A stretch of DNA of 64,000 nucleotides from Scolanthus callimorphus (GCA_033964015.1 CM066912.1:32721086-32785085); one strand, 5' to 3'. Positions 37,720 to 50,930 are shown, counted from the stretch's first letter. Numbers and translations are program-made. Notes: generated by a model from the letters alone, not told the origin.

Positions 37720-37840
37720 TCTTGCACACCAGCACCCTAAACTATACCTTTTTCTAAACAAGTAAGGTTAATTTTTTTCATTCTATACCCTAAAAGATAC
37801 CCCAAATGCGAATTTTAACCCCTAAAACGTACGACGAGCA
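37720..37840. repeat. CCCTAAAAGATACC repeat fragment
   Basis: CACCCTAAACTATACC, ACCCTAAAAGATACCCC and CCCCTAAAACGTACGACGAG, ending with the GACGAGCA block typical of the 57725 and 15605 elements. Confidence 0.55.
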
Positions 37841-38210
37841 GTCCCATCCCCGCTTGCCACTTGTTTTTCTTAGCAGGACATGGGTTATTCTGCAGCGTGG
37901 GATATTCTGCAGTATGCCAGTCGCCTAAAGGCTGGTGTGTATAAAAGAAAATACAAGTGACGCGTGGGATATTCTGTAGTATGGCACTCGAAAGCATTAT
38001 ATAACTAGTATTAATTGTATTATCACACCAGTTTTATGAAGTTGTTTATTTCCGATATCAGTGACGGTTTGGGCCTTGAGGAAGGATGGTGGTCTAACCA
38101 GCAGAAATATAGGCAGCTTTTAAATTATATACAGCTGTTTCCACTTTGTGTTTACATATATTTATTTTGAAGGAGTCTATCAAACTAGTGGATGTTTGAG
38201 AAATATTTAA

Positions 38211-38476
38211 ATATACCGTTTCCGGGAAACGTTGTCACTGGAAAAAGCAACAAAGCTTGGTGCGCTAGGGAGTATGGGTAAAGATTTACTTGAATTTCCT
38301 GTACAATATCAGAGACAAGTATGCTTAGTAATGTGCTGGAATTTTATGATTTTACTTGTGGTTTCGAGAACGGTCTGAATTCAGATCAAGCAATAACAGT
38401 TTAGATTCCCCCACTATCCTTTGCGCTTCAAGCTTGTAGCTTTTCTGGGTGACAACGTTTCCCGGAAACGGTATAT
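38211..38476. mobile_element. MITE with ATATACCGTTTCCGGGAAAC ends
   Basis: ATATACCGTTTCCGGGAAAC at 38211 mirrored by GTTTCCCGGAAACGGTATAT ending 38476; interior has no frame. Confidence 0.8.
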
Positions 38477-38663
38477 ATCTTTGGATATAAACTTCATTTA
38501 CCGAGTTCAATATTATAATATTTATTATATCAACAATTATATAAACACCAATGAAATACCGGGTGATCTCCCGCGCGAAAACTTCATATCTTCACACGTG
38601 AAAATAACATGCTATTTCACATGAAAATAACACACTAGCCTGCGCTCCATATACTCGATTTTT

Positions 38664-38789
38664 AAAGGACCATCATTAACCGAAAGCCTTTGCGGGCTAT
38701 TAGCCAATCAAAGCAGCCGAAAAACAATAGATCAGTTTGAAAACAAAAGAAAACGGAGCGCAAAGGTTACCGGTTGATGATGGGCCTTT
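38664..38789. mobile_element. MITE family B, copy 3
   Basis: AAAGGACCATCATTAACCGA mirrored by ACCGGTTGATGATGGGCCTTT; interior GCCAATCAAAGCAGCC and AACAATAGATCAGTTTG as in copies 1 and 2. Confidence 0.75.
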
Positions 38790-39689
38790 AAGTTGTACAT
38801 AAATAAAACAACAATTTTGTATTTCACTGATGTTTATCAGGGGCGTAGCTACAAGGGCTTCAAATTGGGCTTATCTCCGGTGTAATAACCTGTGAGTGCG
38901 CACGAAACTGCGTCACAAAGCTTCTTTGTTTGGTAGAACGAATCAGGATGAAATGAGAACTGGACACAAAGGTGTCCTCTGGGAATGGTTATTACACCGG
39001 AGTTAACCCTCAAATTGTTTCAAATGGTACACAAATGTGTAGTTGTTAAGCTTAGAACATGATATGGGCGTACAAATTGTTCATAGATACGCTACATTTT
39101 AGTACGCAGCTGTGCACTTTGCGTGTATGGTAGCTACGCTGCTGTTTATATAATAAACAGAAAATTACATGACCGCTTGGAGATACGAATTTTATCTTTT
39201 CGAGTTAAACGTCGTATATCCGCGCGGCTACGTAATATCTTCTCTTCTCTCTTGGGTATAAACTTCATGTACTCAATCCAAATATATATTAATGCTAACG
39301 ACATATAATATCAATTCTGCGAATTCCTACTTTGATTTGCCAATATATCCGCAAACCGCATCAATCTAACTTGAAGGAACATTAACTTAAAATATCTTCA
39401 TTCAAGTTGATATTTTAGATGATAATTTCCATATTCAAATTACACTCAATCTCAAAATATCTCTAGAATGCAATTTCTCATAATCTTCTGGCGTCGAACG
39501 CTTAAAGGGCTGGGATAATAAAAAAACGCGGTTTAAACGCGTTTTTGTGTGTGGAAAATTCGCGGAATTATGTAGAGTAATAAAGAGCCCTCGCCAGACA
39601 CTCCACGCTTTCGCTCGATATAAGAAGGCGAATTACGTGTTGCAATTTCGAAATAACCAAGTTTATACTCAGTTCATTCGGCAAATTCA

Positions 39690-39800
39690 ATCCAAAATAT
39701 CGCACAAGATTCCCAAAATCAGTCGATGGAAACTGAGATGTTTTTTCCAACTTGGTATGTTGCTAGGCGGACAAAATGGTGGATGATGCAGGCTCTTTAA
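39690..39800. repeat. Dispersed repeat E, reversed copy
   Basis: CAAAATCAGTCGATGGAAAC, TGTTGCTAGGCGGACAAAAT and GGTGGATGATGCAGG are the reverse of the E block at 34668, ending just before the GPCR 2 stop codon. Confidence 0.6.
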
Positions 39801-39821
39801 TACTGATCATCGGCTTGGCTG

Positions 39822-40888
39822 CTATACTGCACTTTCTATCGAAGTATACGGTCCTAATACCACAGAGGTTCGTGTTGTTCCATTGGAGACAGCAAAACTA
39901 TTATTTCTTTTTAACAGGGTGTCTGCATCATTATTATTACAGTTCGTGGTGTGTCCATTAGGCTCAAAGTCCCCCAAACTTGGCACATTTGAAGATCTAT
40001 GAGATCGGAAGCTTGCCGCTCGGTTCTGTGAGAACCTTCTTATCCAAATCTTTCTTAAAGCTCTTCTAAAGTCAGGCTTCATGAATGAATACAAGATAGG
40101 GTTTACTATAGATCCTAATGTTAATGTAAAGGGCGATATGGTGAATAATTCTGAAGGGACTGCCTCCATTTTGTCCACCGCCGCCGCCCCGGTGTAAATC
40201 AAGACGGAAACCAACTCAGTATGAACATTATTGCTGCTATGGCAAATACCTTGGCTACCTTGGCCTCGGAAGAAAGTTTCCTTGCTTGACGACGACTTTC
40301 TCGGGCATGATTCGATTGGGTCGACGAAAGACTCAGTTGTCTCTCTTTTTTAATGCAACTGCGAACAGTGGAGTAGATCCTGAGGTGTGAGTACATAATG
40401 AAAATGAACGGTAAAACGGCGCCTAGGATGAGTGTCAGGAAGATATACACCTTGTTGGCAAGTACATGGATGTTACCATTCCACGCAACAGCAGGCAGAA
40501 GAGAAACGACAAGTGACATGAGCCAGATCACTGGCACTATGACCTTGAAAAAACGATGAATTATTTCTTGATATTTAAACGGTTTTATAACTGCTAAGTA
40601 GCGGTCGAATGTCACTGCACAGAGATTGGAGACTCCACAGAACAGGACTAAAGCGTATATGATATTAAGAGCTACCTTTGACTGTGAGTGAAGCTCGACA
40701 TTGTACTGTATGAACAAAGTGATACCCGTCATTATATCGGATATCGCCAGAGACACAACAAATCCATTCGTGTATGTCCTCATGGATTTTACCTTGTACA
40801 CCAGAAGGCACACCCCAATGTTGGCAGCGACTACGGCAACAGAGAGTATGCTCAGTGGGACCACGACTGCCAATGGATAGTCACTCAT
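39822..40888 (-). CDS. Class A GPCR paralogue, intronless, one-base frame break in TM6
   Basis: Two abutting frames make one receptor of about 355 residues. The upstream part (start 40888) spans TM1-TM6: TYTNGFVVSLAISDIMTG in TM2, FDRYLAVIKPFKYQ after TM3, AWNGNIH in ECL2, and SSEAKVAKVFAIAAIMFILSWFP in TM6. It then meets TGA. The second frame (from about 40205 down to 39822) continues VLIYTGAAAVDK, TLTLGSIVNPILYSFMKPDF and a Ser/Asn-rich tail. One base is missing near 40206 (CC before GTC on the coding strand). It shares TYTNGFVVSLAISD, FK-Y, NGNI, SEAKVA and NPI(I/L)YSFMKPDF with the GPCR at 31743, so they are paralogues arranged tail to tail. It too lacks Cys at the top of TM3. Either a sequence error or a recent pseudogene; the rest of the frame is clean. 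Confidence 0.88.
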
Positions 40889-43800
40889 TGTATAAAGTCA
40901 CACGTATTTCATTTACAGACTTTCTTCTGATGAGAAATTATCATCCAACTGAACCGTTCTTGATCTCAAGCAAAACGACGGCGAATGATGGAGTTGAACT
41001 AAAGATGACGTTTGAACACTCACCAAGGTGAAAGTGCAACTGTTGAAACGAATTCTTCTTTCATAAATTTTGTTTTCATCAAACAAAGCTACTTGCCGTG
41101 AGGGACCTACCAGATTGAACGTCAATATGAAACACCAATGAATAGTGATTCTATCTTTCTTGAGTTCGACGAAAATTGCACCGACGAGTGGCTTCTCGTG
41201 AATAGAGGCACAGCAGGAAAGATTTTCAAACAATTTCTTTTTCTCGTGGCTTCCTTACTGCCGTAATATTATAAGACGCAGGCTGACTTCTTACGTCTTT
41301 GCGGCTGATTTTGTTCGAAATTGTCAAACAGTAAATCCCCTCAGCAGAAACAGCAACAGAAGGCCATGCTGCAGGAAAAAATTCTAACAGACAGATTCGC
41401 TTTGTTTCGGTTAGATCAGTCAAAACCTTTCAATACCTAGCCCACAAAACAATAAAGCGCAAGGTCCGTTCTTGTCGAAACGCCGCACAAAACAACTAGC
41501 TTTTCCCTTTGTTAAGGCTTAACAGCAACAGAGCCAAATCGTTGTCATGCAAAGTTACACGGGCCTCAGATGAATTTCTGAGGAATTGTATCCAATGTTT
41601 GCGGGTTACGATGATTGTACTGCGGGTTACGATGATTGTACTGCGACACCGATAGCGTTGTCTTTTCCAATCAATATTACAGTATTCAGTCAGATGAAAA
41701 TACGTCAAAGAATCTGATTCCAGAAAATTGCACCTTAGTGTAAACAGTCTTACCAGTTTATTCAAGAAATAATCATTCTTGTCACTCTTCACTAGAAACT
41801 GGCTTGCCTTGTAGCGTCCTGAGATCTTGCTGTAGACTTTAATTTCCCAGAAAGACGTCAAACTCTATGAAGAACAAAATGCCAGAATTTCCCCTCCATT
41901 CCAAAAATAATGGCGTAGTTGGTATCCGTGAGGTAATAATTACATTCTTGTCCCTTAATTACGTGATCACGATTTTCGCTACTTTGTGTCAATAGTTTTC
42001 CCTACACTCCAAATTTTCAGTTTTTTTGTTTGGTTTTACAATGGAGATTTTCATCAACATTTATTCCCGGTGTTTCATTAAGCTTGACTGTGATCCCATT
42101 GTATGATTCAATTACAATATATGCACAGGTGACCACAAAAGGGATTTACCAATAATGTTATGTACCTTTGCCTCTAAGAGAACGAACTCACGTTAGCCAA
42201 AGTGCCAGTATCTTGATGGTGATATCAAACTCCTTCAAAGATTCAATGTAATGAAGTATTACCTCTTCAGCACTAGAAACGAAAAGCTCTCTAAAAAAGC
42301 TTTCTAGAAGAGGATATTGTCAATTTTTCGTGATTCCGAAGTATACCAATGAATACAGCGGTTAACCCAAGAAGTATTTTCCTTGTTTATTGTTGTATTT
42401 CTTTTTCAATAACTTCTTGGCAGAATGAAGTAGTTTCAGGTGAATGAATGATTGGCAAAACTCATCAGTGGATGGTGTTCACGTAGAATCGTATTGAAGA
42501 ATAACTTCGCGTGCATAAACACTTGACGAAACTTGACTAGCACTTGAGGGAAACTACTTTAGGGTGAAGTCTTGTTGACGAGCATGACCCATCGAAGACA
42601 CTTCACAAGGCTTTTTTTTACAATCCCTTTAGCATGAACATGTTGTTATAATCCAGTGGACTGACAAATGCTGGAGAAATACAAAACAATGAAATATTTT
42701 CAAAAATGACCTCACAAGAATGCTTGCGTTAAATAGAGAAAAACTCAATATTTCATGAAATCCGCTAGTATAAGTGGTGGTCTAACTGATAGCGATAAAG
42801 CAAGAGACCTAAGTACTTAAGTGTACCTGAAATGGTCTTCAGTTTGTTTTAATCGATAGTTCTTACCTAAACACCTTAAATTATTCAGCATCTGACTTTT
42901 CTTTGATTATAAAGAGAACGAATACTATACAGCACAATATTGGACGAGTTTGTTTAAGCCAGTAAAAGAAGCTAATACTAATACATCGGCAATAGCGCGA
43001 AGCGCTGAATGCAATGCTTTAGAGAGGAAGACAGCAAAATATTCTAAATATGCTAATTGTTGTAAACGAATTTGAATAATTGACAGAGAAATAGTGGTCA
43101 ACTTTTGCTTCATAATTTACAAGGAGTGCACATATCAATTTAAGTTTAAGTACCTTAACACTATTGAACGGGAACTACTAATTAAGGTTTATAAGTATAG
43201 TGATTTGATTGGCTGTATTCCATAATAAAGCCCTCGTAACGAGCAACGAAACAGTACACTCCACAATCTACTTGGTACAAATTAATTTCCCTTCCCTTTG
43301 GAGTAAAGTCTTCCCCTTTATTTTTTCAAGGAAAGCTACAGTAGTGTGCGGATTTTTTTAATAACCTCGTAGCTAAATTGATAAGGTCATCGATATAGAA
43401 GATGAATAAATCTAAAAGCAAAGAAAAACCTGATTAGCTTACATCAATGAATTGTATTGGTAATTCAGCTTTCATATCGCCTTTACTTATCGTTTTTGTT
43501 AGTATTTCAAAGATAGGGATAAAAGACATTGATTAAAGGAGACGGTTTTGGACTTCTATTGGATTTCGTGCCACAAAGACATAACAACTTCTGTAACCAC
43601 AAAACCAACTAAACAAGTTTACTGTTTTGCATGGATTCTTGACACCGCGTAACGTGATAGTTCGTGCTTCCAGAATCTCTTTTATTAGTGCAATCATAAC
43701 AACAATTAAAAATATGTCGAATAATATCTTCAGGGTATTCTAATAAAACAAAGGAGGTAAAGACGTTGACCTTATGGTGGAGCGCAGGTTCGCAATTCTT

Positions 43801-44554
43801 TTAATTCGATAGAGTAAAGGAAAAAAAAAAGAAAAACATGATCTTTTGTGTTTCAAGGAAGCAACTTTAACAGGAAAATTAAAAGTAAATTCGCTAAAAG
43901 AGATGTTTTAAAAAGGAAACATATATTAATGAGTATGAAATTCTACAAATTACATGTAGATGTCGTAATATTGAACAGAGCAAAATTTCAAAGCTTTCGC
44001 GGTGCAGCTAAAAGCAACATGCGTACAGGGTTTCTAGGACACTAAAATAATCATCTCGCGTACCTTGTTTTAATCATCTTGGCCGCTTTACAAATCCCAA
44101 CCTCATGTGGGATTGACATTTCGAGAAATAATCAGCGGGATAAAATAACAACAAAGACAAAACACATTATGTATTAAAAAGCCATACCGTAACATGTAAG
44201 AAATTGCACTAAAAAATTAAAGTTTAGTCCAGTTACACCTAATTGGCCGAATTTTTTTAGTTATGATTGCGTTTTATTTCATTTCCTCTTGACAATCACG
44301 TCTTTCAAAGCCAGTCGTCCAAATGGATTTACAAATGAAAATGTCCCCTGGCTTGCATAGTTGGTCATGAATGTGAGTCACGTCTCACGTCTTTTAACGG
44401 AAAAAATAATAAAATAATGCCATCGGTTTTGTCTTCTCGTGAACAGTTTGATCTCAGCGATATTCGACGTTTTAGCTTAGATATTGTAAAAGCACTCACC
44501 ACTAAAACTCCCTCAATGCTAAGAAGGATACAAAGTGACAATTAAACTTGAAAC
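40889..44554. other. Upstream region of GPCR 2; no further gene seen
   Basis: Likely promoter and 5' UTR of the minus-strand GPCR (40889-41500), then AT-rich unique DNA. A 22-bp tandem pair sits at 41597-41642. Short frames here show no recognisable domain. Confidence 0.5.
41597..41642. repeat. 22-bp direct tandem pair
   Basis: GCGGGTTACGATGATTGTACT occurs twice back to back. Confidence 0.85.
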
Positions 44555-44680
44555 AGCAGGCCCCAATCGCCATTTTATCCGCCTAGCAATATACCAAGTC
44601 GGACAAAGCATCCATTTCCATCGGTTGATTTAGGGCGATATTTTTGATTCAATTCGGTAGATCAAGTATAATACTTCGTT
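44555..44680. repeat. Dispersed repeat E, copy 2
   Basis: CGCCATTTTATCCGCCTAGC, AGCATCCATTTCCATCGGTTG and GATTTAGGGCGATATTTTTG in the same order as copy 1. Confidence 0.65.
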
Positions 44681-45161
44681 TGTAGATATGTTTTTTTTCG
44701 AAATGTCTACACGTTATTGGTATTCCCACAGTTAGAACATTCAATAAATACAACATTCAAGGCGACGAAAAGAAAACTTCGGAAGAGGCAGGTGGCAATA
44801 AAGTACTAAATAATCACGAACATTTTTGTGTGGAAGAACGGCATGGAAATGAAATGGGATTTTTACAGTACTTTTTATACAGGAAACTGTAGCTCTCAGT
44901 ATATGTTTCTTCTTCTGGAAAGAAAGTGAGAGAAAGGATTGCGCAAAGACAAATATTGCCAAGACATTTGCCTTGTTACCGTTCAGATATGCCAAGACAA
45001 AAGCAACGGCAAAAATATATTTATTATATAAACTATAGTGTTTTTCAGGATTTCCGCCACTGAAAAAAATTCGCACGTGTGAAAAAATACGATAATGCAC
45101 ACTATCGCGAATTCATCAAATCGAAAAATTTTCACAAAACAATTTAGATAATAAACAGAAT

Positions 45162-45308
45162 AATACATGGGCGCTTGAAGATATGAAATTTATCTTCTCG
45201 TGTTCAAATTTGATATAACATTCGTTCGCTGCGCTCACTCGTGAGATATCCAAATTTGAACACTCGAAGATAAATTCCATATCTCCGCGCGCCCGTGCCA
45301 TATTATTC
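45162..45308. mobile_element. Palindromic MITE family G (AGATATGAAATTTATCTTC)
   Basis: ATGGGCGCTTGAAGATATGA with AATTTATCTTCTCGTGTTCA is mirrored by TGAACACTCGAAGATAAATT and CCATATCTCCGCGCGCCCGT. Half-copies occur near 19505-19575, 29385-29440, 39165-39240, 51300-51430 and 63070-63230. Confidence 0.75.
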
Positions 45309-46269
45309 TCTCCCTCTCTCTCTATATATATCATATATTTATGCCTTGTTACCGTTGATTGTAAAGCATTCTTTAACATGTGCGCATCTCTTGACCTAGG
45401 AAGTACCCATGTAGGCGTCTCTCGCTCGGAAACTGACAACTTCTCTTGTTTGCCACCTGTGCGCGAAATGGTTTTCTGCTCTAATGTAGCTCGTGCGCCC
45501 TTTATGATACTAAATTCAATTCCTACACCGCTAAGACTAAAGCAGATTACACGCCAACTTAATTACAGTAAGACGATCAGCCTTTATTTCCAAACATATT
45601 GCTGTTTCTATTGCAGTTCTAGATCAAATAAAGTAAACAAGCCTGCTATGATATCACGATATTAGGTTTTTCCAATTCTAGTTCCTTAGTCCTTATTGCG
45701 CCGTCCCGAATAATGCAATTTTCACGAGAGCACTTCTATTGCCATGGGCCCTTCTGTGTATTTTATTTTTCGCATAACCGAAATAATATATCAGCCTCTT
45801 TTCGGTAATTATAGGTAATCATATCAGAAAATACTTATTACATACTACTAATATGTATATACCGGCTGTTCCATGGAAATAATCCCCTCCTTTTCGCTTT
45901 ATCAAAGGGTTCTCGGGAATAACCATGTTGCATGCATTCTCGAATATTTACAGAAAAGTAAAAAAGAAACAAAGGAAAGAAATTAAAACTTTCCAAAGCA
46001 TCCGAAACCAAGTACGTCTTTCGTGTGAAAATCAGGAAAGAAATATAGAACATCATTGAATTGTTTTTTTCTTCTGTATATCATATGCAGAAAAAGGAAT
46101 TGCCTTTAGGGCTTTCGAAGAACAATCTTATTTACTTCGTGATTAAAACTTGAACCAAATCACATTAAGCAATAAACGAAGAGAAATAATCAGAAATGTA
46201 TTCCCTTTTATTGCTTTCTTGCTTACAATTTTAAGTCATTTGCATTAAAAAAGTAAAAATTCGAAAGGG

Positions 46270-46556
46270 AGCTACAATCTTTGTCAAAACGCTTTGGACC
46301 GGTAAAACGATGCCCATTTTTAAAAGCTATGTTAGACGAGCACTACACCAGTATTCGCCCCCTCCCCTTTCAATGTTGATATCAGTGAGACGAATTGTCT
46401 CGGCATTTTGAAGCCCCCGATCTGAACGTTCAAAATAAGTACCAACATTGAGTGGGGGAGGGGAGGGGGCAACACAATTTGACAACATTCCCTAAACCGA
46501 CGAGAAAATACAAATTTCTCAAAAACGGTCCAAGCCTTTTTGGCAAAGATTGTAGA
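46270..46556. mobile_element. MITE with CTACAATCTTTG ends
   Basis: CTACAATCTTTGTCAAAACG with CTTTGGACCG at 46271 is mirrored by CGGTCCAAGCCTTTTTGGCA and AAGATTGTAG ending 46554. Inside, CCCCCTCCCCTTTCAATGTTG pairs with CAACATTGAGTGGGGGAGGG. Confidence 0.75.
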
Positions 46557-46680
46557 TAAAAAACGGGCTACACATACACCTATTTCAATTAACGTTGCTC
46601 CGTAAAACGTAAAACCGTGAATCATGCATCATAATGAAGACGCTTTTTCTCGTATTTTTTACGAATTAGGGCAATCTAAC

Positions 46681-46725
46681 TACAATCCATGTTAGAACGA
46701 TCTAACATGGAATATTCATGTTGAG
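46681..46725. repeat. Small hairpin
   Basis: CCATGTTAGAACGATCTAACATGG: arms of 9-10 bp around a four-base loop. Confidence 0.7.
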
Positions 46726-46908
46726 CATATCGCCAAAAAGGCAACAAACGGCTGTTCTCGCTGCGTGCCCTTACTTAGTACATGCCTCATTGCCTCTGTA
46801 CTTTAGAAGAGGCCATAGCCTGCGGCTCTAAAGGGGAAGGGAGGGAGATGGGACGAGCGAAAACCGGAAATAGCGCGGGTCGCATGGGGTTCTGGGAAGG
46901 GAGGTAAT

Positions 46909-46945
46909 AATAATAATATAATAATAATTTATTAAATTTATAGTG
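46909..46945. repeat. (AAT)n microsatellite
   Basis: About ten imperfect TAA trinucleotides, followed by ATTTATAGTGCGCCTTTT. Confidence 0.8.
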
Positions 46946-46949
46946 CGCC

Positions 46950-49900
46950 TTTTAACATGTAATGATAAAAAACGTCAGCAGTAAAGGTAAATAGCGAACA
47001 ATCTAAGTAAGATCAGCACAAAGGACTAATAGACTCAGTTCTCTCAGGCTAAGGACTGTAATCAAACTCGTAACATCCAATTTCATTTATTCTTCCTCTT
47101 CTTTTTTTTTTTTTGTTTTTTGTACATAAGTAGTAGTGAATAACGCGCATAAAAAGAATGAAATTAGATATAGGGAGGGATAAATAACAAAGCTGAGAAT
47201 ATAATTGTTCTGTCGGGAACCCACCAAAGCTAGAAATTACCCTCGAATGCAAAAACGCGAAAGTCGTCGGTTTTCCTTATTTGGCAGATCAGTTGGCCGA
47301 TGACCTCACGATGCCATGAACGGCAAGTCATCGTTATTCATTCGACAGATCCGCGAACGGTCGATGGCTGATTCAACAAGTCGTTGGATCTTCGTACTTT
47401 ATTCGGAACGAGATTTATTTGGATTCTGGTCATCAATGCAAGGCAACTCGGCAAAATGGTAGCCATCTTGGATAAACTAAAATCGTAAAATAATTGAGCT
47501 AAAAATAGCCTTTTAAACCCAGAATTTTCCACACAGAGATTAAATTAATGTTTTTGAAGTAGATGAAACGGATATTTGGGTTCGCTTACACCGGAAAGCA
47601 CCTATAATTGGACAAGTTTATGTCCCATTTCGAGTTCGTACTTTTCTCGAGATTTCAACAAGACTTCAATCGTGCGTCTTGGCTTTTAGTAAATAGGCTG
47701 ACACAATGGACGATTCAAGCTATACCGCACGCGCGCGGTGCATGTCGGTAGATGTGGGACATTTGTCGAACAAACTGTTAAAAAAGCTCGCGCTGCATTC
47801 TGGCAGTTGTGGGACACGGGAGCGCGCGCTTATACCTTGAAACCATTGTTTTTTAACAAAATATTAGAATATAAGGCCAGTGGTACACATAAACTATGCA
47901 GGATCGTATATTTTATCAGTGAAAAGAAAAAGCAAGTATACTGAAATGCGTATTATATAGACATTCCTATGTAGTATTTTTTTTATTAAGCTATATTTAA
48001 CATTTGTCCCAAGAGCCAATGGCTTATCTCTGGGATTCATGTCTACTAAAAATAATACCTTTTTTTTACAAATATGTAGGAATTGATAGGTATAAACTAA
48101 GAAATTTATCAAGAAAGTAAATTCGCAATTCAATTCTATCCGCTCGATTACGTAATGAACATACTCCAAATTTGTACATATCTGGGAGTTGAAATGTTGA
48201 GTTGAATTCGCAGTATTACGGTATGCGAACAAATTTGCCTCGGTATTTCGGTAAAATTGCATTGCGAAGCCATAAACAGGAGGTCGCTATGGTTTCCTAA
48301 GTCAATTTAACTCCACAGTCAGTCGAATGCAATGATAATTGTCGTAGTGTCCTGGGAGTTCTAGACACGGTATCACGGTATTTGCGAATTTTGGACGCGA
48401 TATTGCGGCATTCAAAGAGATGGTCTGTAAAAATGTTTCTAGGCGATTTCGGAAATTTTACTTTATTTCATTTTACGGCAATTTAAGATAACGTCTAGGT
48501 AGCCTGAAGGTGCTTGTAACTCAGCTTCCCAAGAAAATAAAACTCCATAAGTGTCACGTACACAAGGTCTCGCTTTGTTGTCCGAGGATCTCCCTCCAAT
48601 TTTGTTTTGTGATTGTGCGTGTCATTCCATGTAGATGCACGCGCGTGCGCCTACGGTGACAAGGTTTACCGCTGAGCGATGGAAACTGAGCTCAAATGAG
48701 TTCTTTTTTTCTTAACTATGTGATGCCTGCATGACAATAGCCTACTTGCAGGCGGTTTGTGGATGTTTTTAAGACGATCCAGTTCGTGATCGTGTTAGAT
48801 GCGCGGGAAAAATCAGTCTTGGGCGCGAGCTGGCAAAGCGAATGCAAACAGGCTAGCATAACACGAGTGCCAATCAAGCTTGAACGAGATTGACTAGAAA
48901 CGAAAAGCTGGCAAACGCTAAAAAATCGCCTTGCAGCATATCATACATTTGGCGCTACATGGGTGCTTTGTCTTTGTTTGAGAGTAAGTGCAAAATAACA
49001 TTTCCAAGCTATATGAGCTGAAAACGGAAATGCGTTCAATTAGCCAAGCTTGATGGCTACGTGATAACGAACCTCTCATCAGTTTAAAGAAGACTTAGTC
49101 CATTAGGGTTTTGCACCTTTGGAACGGATTATATTATTGCCCATAAAACTTGCGTTTATCTAGTGTTGTGTAAGGTGGGATGAAGATTATAAAAATATTC
49201 CCCTGAGATGTCCTGGATGAACAAAGGGTTTTTCGTGGGCTAGAGCATTGTAAGAATTCATGGAATCAAGTGTTGGGATTTTAATGCAGTGTTTAAAAGT
49301 ACAGTAAAGATAATAGCTAGAGTTCAAAGAGACGGTGGGCGTGGTCTTCGAGAAATGATTCAAAACACGGGTCCTTTTACATTAGGCCCTAGAAGTTTGG
49401 TTATAGAAATAACACATTTTGAAAAAAAATCCTTTTTAAATTTACATCGTATCACATAAAGTGTGGGATGTAAAAGGAGGATTACTTGCATTTTGTTTGT
49501 TTGTTCGGCTGTTTTTAGCACCTTTTAATGATCAGACGACTATCAAAACCCGGCTACATGTGATAAATACTAGATATTTTTGTTTCAAAATACATTTGAG
49601 CTCAGTTAATTCTGATAAATAAAACTATGAGATACATTTCATACTGATCTTACGTGGAATAAATATTTAATTAGTTCGTGAATGTGAATGACCTCGAAAC
49701 ATTATAGAAGAGCAGCATTAATCGTATGAAAAAAGACAATGTGATAAAGAATATGTGATGTACACACATTAAAACTATGGAAGAAAGAAAAACAAAACTA
49801 TACTTTACCTTCCTTCATTATCTCTCACGGCGAATCGATCACTTCTGTAATTACACGGTTTTAAAATTATCGAAGTATGTTCACTTACCAAATATTCATT

Positions 49901-50790
49901 GCAAATAACGTCAATAAGTGGATATGTTAGCGTAGACGGAGGTTTTTCGCTTTTTTGCAGAGTTCTTCAAAATACACTGTTATATACTGGCAAGGACGCG
50001 CACTTCATTTTCACATTCTCGTGAGATGCACTTAAATAAGGAAAACCCGGACCCGGCAACTCAGCAGGTTATGGCTCTAATTGCACGCCAAAAGTCCTTA
50101 TAGTAGAAATACTAGACTGTCCAGACCGATTAGACGGGCCGAAAATGACGGTAGATGCTATCATAGCTTTAAGACGCGAAAGGTTGGATCTATTTACAAC
50201 CTTGTTTTGGTTTTGTACGTACCCTCAGGGGATACAACGCAATCTAAAAATACAAAATGAAGTTGACACGAGCTGCTGAGTAGATTCTCCGTCAATGAAA
50301 AGCGTGAATCCATTTTTTTAGTTTAAAATTCTGGTGAGAAGGACATAGCGGAGACAAAACGTTGGGGATTATAATCTTTTGAGACTTTTGCAAGCTTCTC
50401 GGGGCTTCTCGTCAAATGTTTTATTTACATAACAGCGGTTTTATATTTTTCTGTTCCCTTTTCCTGCCTTATACATGGGATTGATGCTACGGATCGAAGG
50501 TAGGGGGAAATTGCAAGTGTGTACAAAATGAGGCGGCAAGCCATATCGAGTTGTTTAAACGTTGTTTAGAATAAACAAAAATTAATGCAGGTACTGAAAT
50601 GAGCAATTCAATTAAATGACTTACTTTTACACGCCTTTCCCTGTTTGTAAAATGTGTCCATTGAACTTAAAAACAAGTCTTTCAGGTTTTTGTGTTGAGT
50701 CTCCGAATTTTGATGTAATAAAAATGGTGTCAGACGGGATGGGCGAGTCCGCTGCTATAGAGCCGAAATGCATTATGGGTTAGTTGAGTC
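46950..50790. other. AT-rich unique region, nothing recognised
   Basis: I see no exon with codon-like conservation, no RNA gene and no clear repeat in this stretch, apart from a CAAAATGGTAGCCATCTTGG block near 47450. All open frames are short and compositional. Confidence 0.45.
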
Positions 50791-50799
50791 TGATCCTTT

Positions 50800-50930
50800 A
50801 AAACCGACGTGTGAGCCGCCATTTTGTCAGCCTAGCAACATACCGAGCCAGACAAAACATCCATTTCCATTGGCTGATTTAGGGGATGTAGTGCAATATT
50901 TTGGATTGAATTCATTGAATCAAGCATGAA
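50800..50930. repeat. Dispersed repeat E, copy 3
   Basis: GAGCCGCCATTTTGTCAGCC, TAGCAACATACCGAGCCAGA, ACATCCATTTCCATTGGCTG and CAATATTTTGGATTGAATTC follow copy 1's order. Confidence 0.7.

Larger units (their letters stand above)
32790..39821. other. Region between the two convergent GPCR genes
   Basis: No gene is supported. It holds composite MITEs (33147-33576, 35871-36165, 36265-36460, 36785-36936, 38211-38476, 38664-38789), a CCCTAAAAGATACC fragment (37720-37840) and GCCTAGCAAC-type repeats (34668, 39690). Confidence 0.5.

Noticed and set aside
44741..45439. Overlapping minus-strand frames of about 110 codons
   Set aside because: AT-rich chance frames crossing a palindromic MITE, no recognisable motif.
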